Shown: one piece after another, positions 60,916-64,000 of the stretch
Layout: every line of letters begins with the position of its first letter
Numbering within the stretch: the first letter of the stretch is position 1
Origin: G963666705 sp963666705
GTDB taxonomy: Bacteria; Pseudomonadota; Alphaproteobacteria; CADEGL01
DNA: 64,000 bases
Direction of reading: 5' to 3'
Assembly: GCA_963666705.2 (NCBI GenBank)
Contig: CAXXKO010000001.1
Coordinates: 806,001 to 870,000 of the forward strand
Notes under the pieces: generated by a model
Databases searched by the model: none
The model's input: only the letters and a program-made list of their open reading frames with translations
Told to the model about the DNA's origin: nothing
Made by a program: the position numbers and the translations under genes

Positions 60916-62336
60916 GGTGCGGTCTGTTGGGCCTTCCTCTCCTCGTCAGGATCAATCTTGATCTTCCGCCAGTCCACCGGCCTGTCCGTATCCGCCCAGT
61001 GGAATTCCTCGATCGTTGGTCGTCCGTCCTCGATCACGATGATAGCCGAAAAGCGCTGTTCCCAGCCCGCACCGACATCGAAGGTCCGCGCGCGCCCCGC
61101 GCCTTCCAGCGCCTTTGCCCATTCGGACGCTTGAATGACTTCCCTGAAGTCGTACTCGTCGGAGAACCAGTGCTCGACCACACCATTGACGACGATTCTG
61201 TCGCCCTCGCGGGACGCCTTCGCCCGCACGGCGGCATTCACCGAGAGGCTGCCCAGGCTCCATTTGAAGTCGGGCTCCGCCATCAAGAGCTCGCGTTCGG
61301 CCGACGCCTCGTCGTTGAAGGCCACCTGCCACCAGTCTGTGCCAATGTCCACATTCCCCTTGCCGTCGGGCAGGCTCGTGATCGCCTTATGGAAGTCGTT
61401 GTCGTTCCCACTCGGGCTGAGCCGCTCGACGAAGCTCCGTTCCACGCGCCGCCGGTTCTCGGCCTCCGCCGCCCGGACGGCCGCGAAGCCGCGCGCCTCC
61501 TTGCGGGTCAGGCCGAACGGGCTGCCCTTGGCGGTCAAGTAGTGATCCACGAGCCGCGGCGCCAAGGACAGGCCGTCCTTTCGAAACCCCCGGGCCTCGG
61601 ACCGGAAGTTCTCCTCGAAACCGTCGAGGCTTGCCCGCCGGATTTCCTCGGGTGTCCTACCCATCATGTCCTCGAACGCGCGCTGGGCAGGGTCGCGGTC
61701 CCGGTCGCGGAAGGTCGGCGACGACATACTCGCCGCGTCCCCGCCCCGGGTCCGCCCGGACGGCGGGGTGTCGCCGAGGCCGGTGCGCTTCTCCGCCTGC
61801 TCCCGCCGCAACTCGGCCAGGAGGGTGTCGGCGCTCGGGTTGTCGGGTATCGCGCGCCGGGCCACGGGCGGCGCCTCGGCCTCGCGCGCCCGCTTCTCCG
61901 CCAGCGCCCGCATGGCGTTGCCGAGGAGGGTGCCGGCACCGGAGCCAGTGAAGCTCGGGGCGCCGCTCGGCGGCTGGCCGGCCGCGGGCGTTCCGGTCTC
62001 GCGCGCCCGCTTCTCCGCCTGGTCCCGCCGCAGCTCGGCGAGGAGGGTGTCGGCGCTCGGGTTGTCGGGCCGCCGCCGCCGTCCCGTCAGCAGCGCGTTG
62101 ATATGCTCGGCCGTCGGGCCGTCGGGCTCGATGGCGCCGTCTGGTTTCAGCCCGCGGTCCGTCTGAAGCTGGCGGATGGCGTTGTCGAGCTCCTGGGGCG
62201 CCGAGCGCCCGGTGCCGAAGACCGGCGGCTGGTAATAGCCCACCGCCGCCATCGCCGCCTCGACCGCCGCCACATCCTCGGGAACGCCCGGCTTGCCGAC
62301 CTCGACCCGGCGGCGCAACGAAAGGGGCCTCGCCAT
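60912..62336 (-). CDS. Array protein B3: PG-binding-like, repeats, conserved C-terminal domain
   Basis: 474 residues, the only complete B in the window. Residues 1-80 (AVEAAMAAVGYYQPPVF, AIRQLQTDRGLKPDGAIEPD, GPTAEHINALL) resemble a PGB_1 peptidoglycan-binding unit. Residues 80-200 hold two PDNPSADTLLAELRR blocks with a Pro/Ala/Gly linker and TLLGNAMRALAEKRA. Residues 215-474 are the B C-terminal domain: LTRKEARGFAAVRAAEAENR, RVERSFVERLSPSG, LSVNAAVRAKA, VVEHWFSDEYDF, GRARTFDVGAGWEQRF and IEEFHWADTDRPVDW. No signal peptide or helix. GGAAAG precedes the ATG. Confidence 0.75.
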   Translation of the reverse strand: MARPLSLRRRVEVGKPGVPEDVAAVEAAMAAVGYYQPPVFGTGRSAPQELDNAIRQLQTDRGLKPDGAIEPDGPTAEHINALLTGRRRRPDNPSADTLLAELRRDQAEKRARETGTPAAGQPPSGAPSFTGSGAGTLLGNAMRALAEKRAREAEAPPVARRAIPDNPSADTLLAELRREQAEKRTGLGDTPPSGRTRGGDAASMSSPTFRDRDRDPAQRAFEDMMGRTPEEIRRASLDGFEENFRSEARGFRKDGLSLAPRLVDHYLTAKGSPFGLTRKEARGFAAVRAAEAENRRRVERSFVERLSPSGNDNDFHKAITSLPDGKGNVDIGTDWWQVAFNDEASAERELLMAEPDFKWSLGSLSVNAAVRAKASREGDRIVVNGVVEHWFSDEYDFREVIQASEWAKALEGAGRARTFDVGAGWEQRFSAIIVIEDGRPTIEEFHWADTDRPVDWRKIKIDPDEERKAQQTAP

Positions 62337-62560
62337 GACGCATTCTTTCCGGGTGACAAGCTTCTGAGAAAATGGACACAGCTCGAATACTCTTGATGCG
62401 CGAGCAAGACTTTCGGCATCAAGCAAAGAGCTTTTCACGGCCGGCGATAGCCGGTGATGGAGCCATGAAAGCCGGGGATTGCGGCTGAACAATGGCGTGC
62501 GCCCCTTCTCCACTTTTGGCCCGCCGGTGCGCAAGCTCGCGGCGAACGTCGTAGATTCGG
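62337..62560 (-). promoter_or_regulatory. Gap in the A/B chain, possible internal promoter
   Basis: 224 bp between A4 and B3 with clearly lower GC than the array genes, including AAGAGTATTCGAGCTGTGT on the minus strand shortly before the B3 ribosome site. No consensus -35/-10 pair is certain. All other A/B joints overlap, so this is the place where separate transcription could begin. Confidence 0.3.
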
Positions 62561-63352
62561 CTACGGGCCGAATAACGCGCGGAACGGCGGTTCATGGGCC
62601 AATAAACTGGCGGTGTAGAGGATTAGCGGTACCGCCAGCGCGAAGATGCTCGCGCAGAGGCCGCCCATCGAGATGGTGCGCAACAGGTTCCGCTCGCGCC
62701 AGACCGCCAGTAGGTATCCGGCGGCGGCCCCGAAGGCGAACGCCACCAACAAGCACGCGAATGCGAACTCGCCCAGACCGCCATCGGGGCGATATTGAAA
62801 GTGCGGAACCTGGGCATCGACGAAACCCTCCGGGCGCGGCATGCCCGCCCCCTTGTACCAGATCGGCGAAGGCCCCTCGCGCGACCACTTGCCGCCCTCC
62901 AAGGCAATCGCCCGCACCGCCTCGCAGCTCGGCCAATACCTCTCGAAACCCGGCAGGCGCACCTGGCGGCGGAAAACCTGGGTGCTGTCAAGGCCGTGCC
63001 GCTTCGACACGATGCGCCAAATTGCCCACATTGTGAGCTCGTCGGGAATCCAGGACCCGAACGTCCACTCATCAATCGACATGAGCATCATGCCGCCGAT
63101 ATGGCGGCGGTTCTCCGGATATTGGTGATAGCGCAACGCCTCCGCGAACTCATCCGTCACGGCACCGTAAATCGTGTGACGCACCGGGCCGTCCGGGCCT
63201 TTCTCGTAACAGGCCGGGAAGAAAGGCACGATGGGCTCGAACCCGACGACATAGGCCGCCGCCGCAATTGCCACAAACCGGATCAACACGCGCAGGGCGC
63301 GGCGGCGAACGCCGGCGGTCGCCTCGTCAATCTTCGCTGCTCGCTTCCTCAA
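62561..63352 (-). CDS. Array membrane protein A4
   Basis: 263 residues: leader MRKRAAKIDEATAGVRRR, helix FVAIAAAAYVVGFEPIVPFF, loop with PACYEKGPDGPVRH, TDEFAEALRYHQYPENRRH, YWPSCEAVRAIALEGGKW and SPIWYKGAGMPRPEGFVDAQ, and two C-terminal helices (FACLLVAFAFGAAAGYLLAV; LCASIFALAVPLILYTASL). Both invariant cysteines kept. It starts in the B4 stop (ATGA). A 224-nt gap separates it from B3, the only real gap in the chain, so B3 may have its own promoter there. Confidence 0.8.
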   Translation of the reverse strand: MRKRAAKIDEATAGVRRRALRVLIRFVAIAAAAYVVGFEPIVPFFPACYEKGPDGPVRHTIYGAVTDEFAEALRYHQYPENRRHIGGMMLMSIDEWTFGSWIPDELTMWAIWRIVSKRHGLDSTQVFRRQVRLPGFERYWPSCEAVRAIALEGGKWSREGPSPIWYKGAGMPRPEGFVDAQVPHFQYRPDGGLGEFAFACLLVAFAFGAAAGYLLAVWRERNLLRTISMGGLCASIFALAVPLILYTASLLAHEPPFRALFGP

Positions 63353-64000
63353 GGGGGCGCTTCCTCGTCCTTCTTACCCGTCTTAATGGGATCGACATTG
63401 TTGTGCCGCCAATCCACCAGCTCCTCCGTGTCGACCCACTCGAATTTCTCGATCCTGGGTTTGCCATCGGCGATCTCGATGGTGGCGGTAAATCGCTGCT
63501 TCCAGCCCGCGCCGACATCGAACTGGCGCGCGCGCCCGGCTTCCTCCAAGGCGGCGGCCTGTCGCTCGTAGCCGTAGGAGTAAGAGTATCCGTACTCGTC
63601 CCCTCCGAAGTCGTACCTGTCCATCAGCCAGTGGTCGATAGACCCACTCACGACGATCTTGCCGTCCTTGAACGCCGCCTCGGCCGTCACGAAGGCGTTG
63701 ACGGCGAGCTGTCCGAACGCGCGGCCGAAATCCGGGTTGCCGAAATAAGAATTCCGCAACAGCGAGCCTTCTTCGTAGGCGACCTGCCAGCGATCCTTCG
63801 TGGTCGCCATAACGTCGGTCTTGCCGTCTATCATCGCGAGAATGGCCTTGTAGAAGGGATTCGGCTCGCCGCTCGGGCTCATCCGCTCGACGAAGCTGCG
63901 CTCGACGCGCCTGCGGTTCTTGGCCTCGGCATCCCGGATCGGCGCGAGCTCGCGCGCCTGATCGCGCGTCAGCTCGAAGGTGCCGCCATTCCCCTTCAAG
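63349..64000 (-). CDS. Array protein B4, C-terminal domain (runs off window)
   Basis: 217 residues of the B C-terminal domain, very close to B1: LKGNGGTFELTRDQARELAP, RVERSFVERMSPSGEPNPF, FGQLAVNAFVTAEAAF, DHWLMDRYDFGGDEYGYSYS, GRARQFDVGAGWKQRF, IEKFEWVDTEELVDW. It provides the unbroken reference showing where B1 is frameshifted. N-terminal part and any repeats lie beyond 64000. Confidence 0.78.
   Translation of the reverse strand, partial: LKGNGGTFELTRDQARELAPIRDAEAKNRRRVERSFVERMSPSGEPNPFYKAILAMIDGKTDVMATTKDRWQVAYEEGSLLRNSYFGNPDFGRAFGQLAVNAFVTAEAAFKDGKIVVSGSIDHWLMDRYDFGGDEYGYSYSYGYERQAAALEEAGRARQFDVGAGWKQRFTATIEIADGKPRIEKFEWVDTEELVDWRHNNVDPIKTGKKDEEAPP

Noticed and set aside
1..64000. CRISPR arrays, rRNA and tRNA genes
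   Set aside because: No regularly spaced direct repeats and no tRNA-like cloverleaf or rRNA segments were seen by eye; a covariance scan would be decisive.

Overview
The window is GC-rich, densely coded DNA of alphaproteobacterial type. Gene style and families (DgcN/DgcA, PuuB-like oxidoreductases, ftsH-type folP-glmM order, short ATGA/GTGA overlaps) suggest a Rhodospirillales-like organism. This is inference; there is no rRNA, tRNA or other phylogenetic marker here. A heavy insertion-sequence load (IS110/IS1111, IS256 x2, IS3, IS21, IS4, IS630, IS1595), a group II intron remnant and two MITE-like elements show a genome undergoing active rearrangement.

Layout. 1-4.1 kb: the end of an M24 creatinase-type hydrolase overlapping a gamma-glutamyltransferase, facing dgcN-dgcA (D-glutamate breakdown through N-acetyl-D-glutamate). 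4.4-7.4 kb: a BrkB-type membrane protein, an MFS carrier and a sirtuin. 7.5-9.8 kb: a kinase plus a class-III PLP enzyme that looks like an amine-phosphate phospho-lyase, followed by an IS1111-type element beside a strong hairpin. 11.4-14.7 kb: secreted beta-propeller, cupredoxin-like protein and a polytopic membrane protein whose 5' end holds 22 consecutive G. 14.7-19.8 kb: LysR regulator with a divergent quinone reductase, then two paralogous FAD amine oxidases. 19.8-23.4 kb: AT-rich patch with a small HTH gene, an IS3 element and an IS256 inside it. 23.4-31.6 kb: two tandem near-identical OYE/TMADH-like flavoenzymes, TauE exporter, orphan molybdenum hydroxylase and class-I amidotransferase. 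31.6-37.5 kb: two PhyH-type oxygenases, a thioesterase, an adenylate cyclase, a TA-flanked MITE, an EamA exporter and a truncated ABC permease.

37.7-43.7 kb: a lower-GC small-membrane-protein/caspase pair whose 3' end is cut by IS21. That IS21 carries a second IS256, which itself carries a 71-bp MITE, and it abuts a 5'-truncated group II intron. 43.8-51.3 kb: housekeeping folP, an EEP nuclease, glmM and thiD, then an exporter, two dehydratase paralogs and a DUF4160/DUF2442 pair. 51.4-54.5 kb: IS4, IS630 and a second DUF4160/DUF2442 pair in the opposite orientation. 54.7 kb: alaX.

55.5-64 kb (minus strand): the most unusual part. Two unrelated families alternate B4-A4-B3-A3-B2-A2-B1-A1, almost always joined by 4-nt ATGA overlaps. 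A is a three-helix membrane protein with a large extracytoplasmic loop and two invariant cysteines. B is a modular protein with a peptidoglycan-binding-like N-terminus (seen in B3), Pro/Ala-rich repeats and a conserved C-terminal domain. One B is reduced to its last 42 codons and another is split by IS1595 and frameshifted. I recognise neither family. The architecture resembles an effector/immunity array, but that is a hypothesis.
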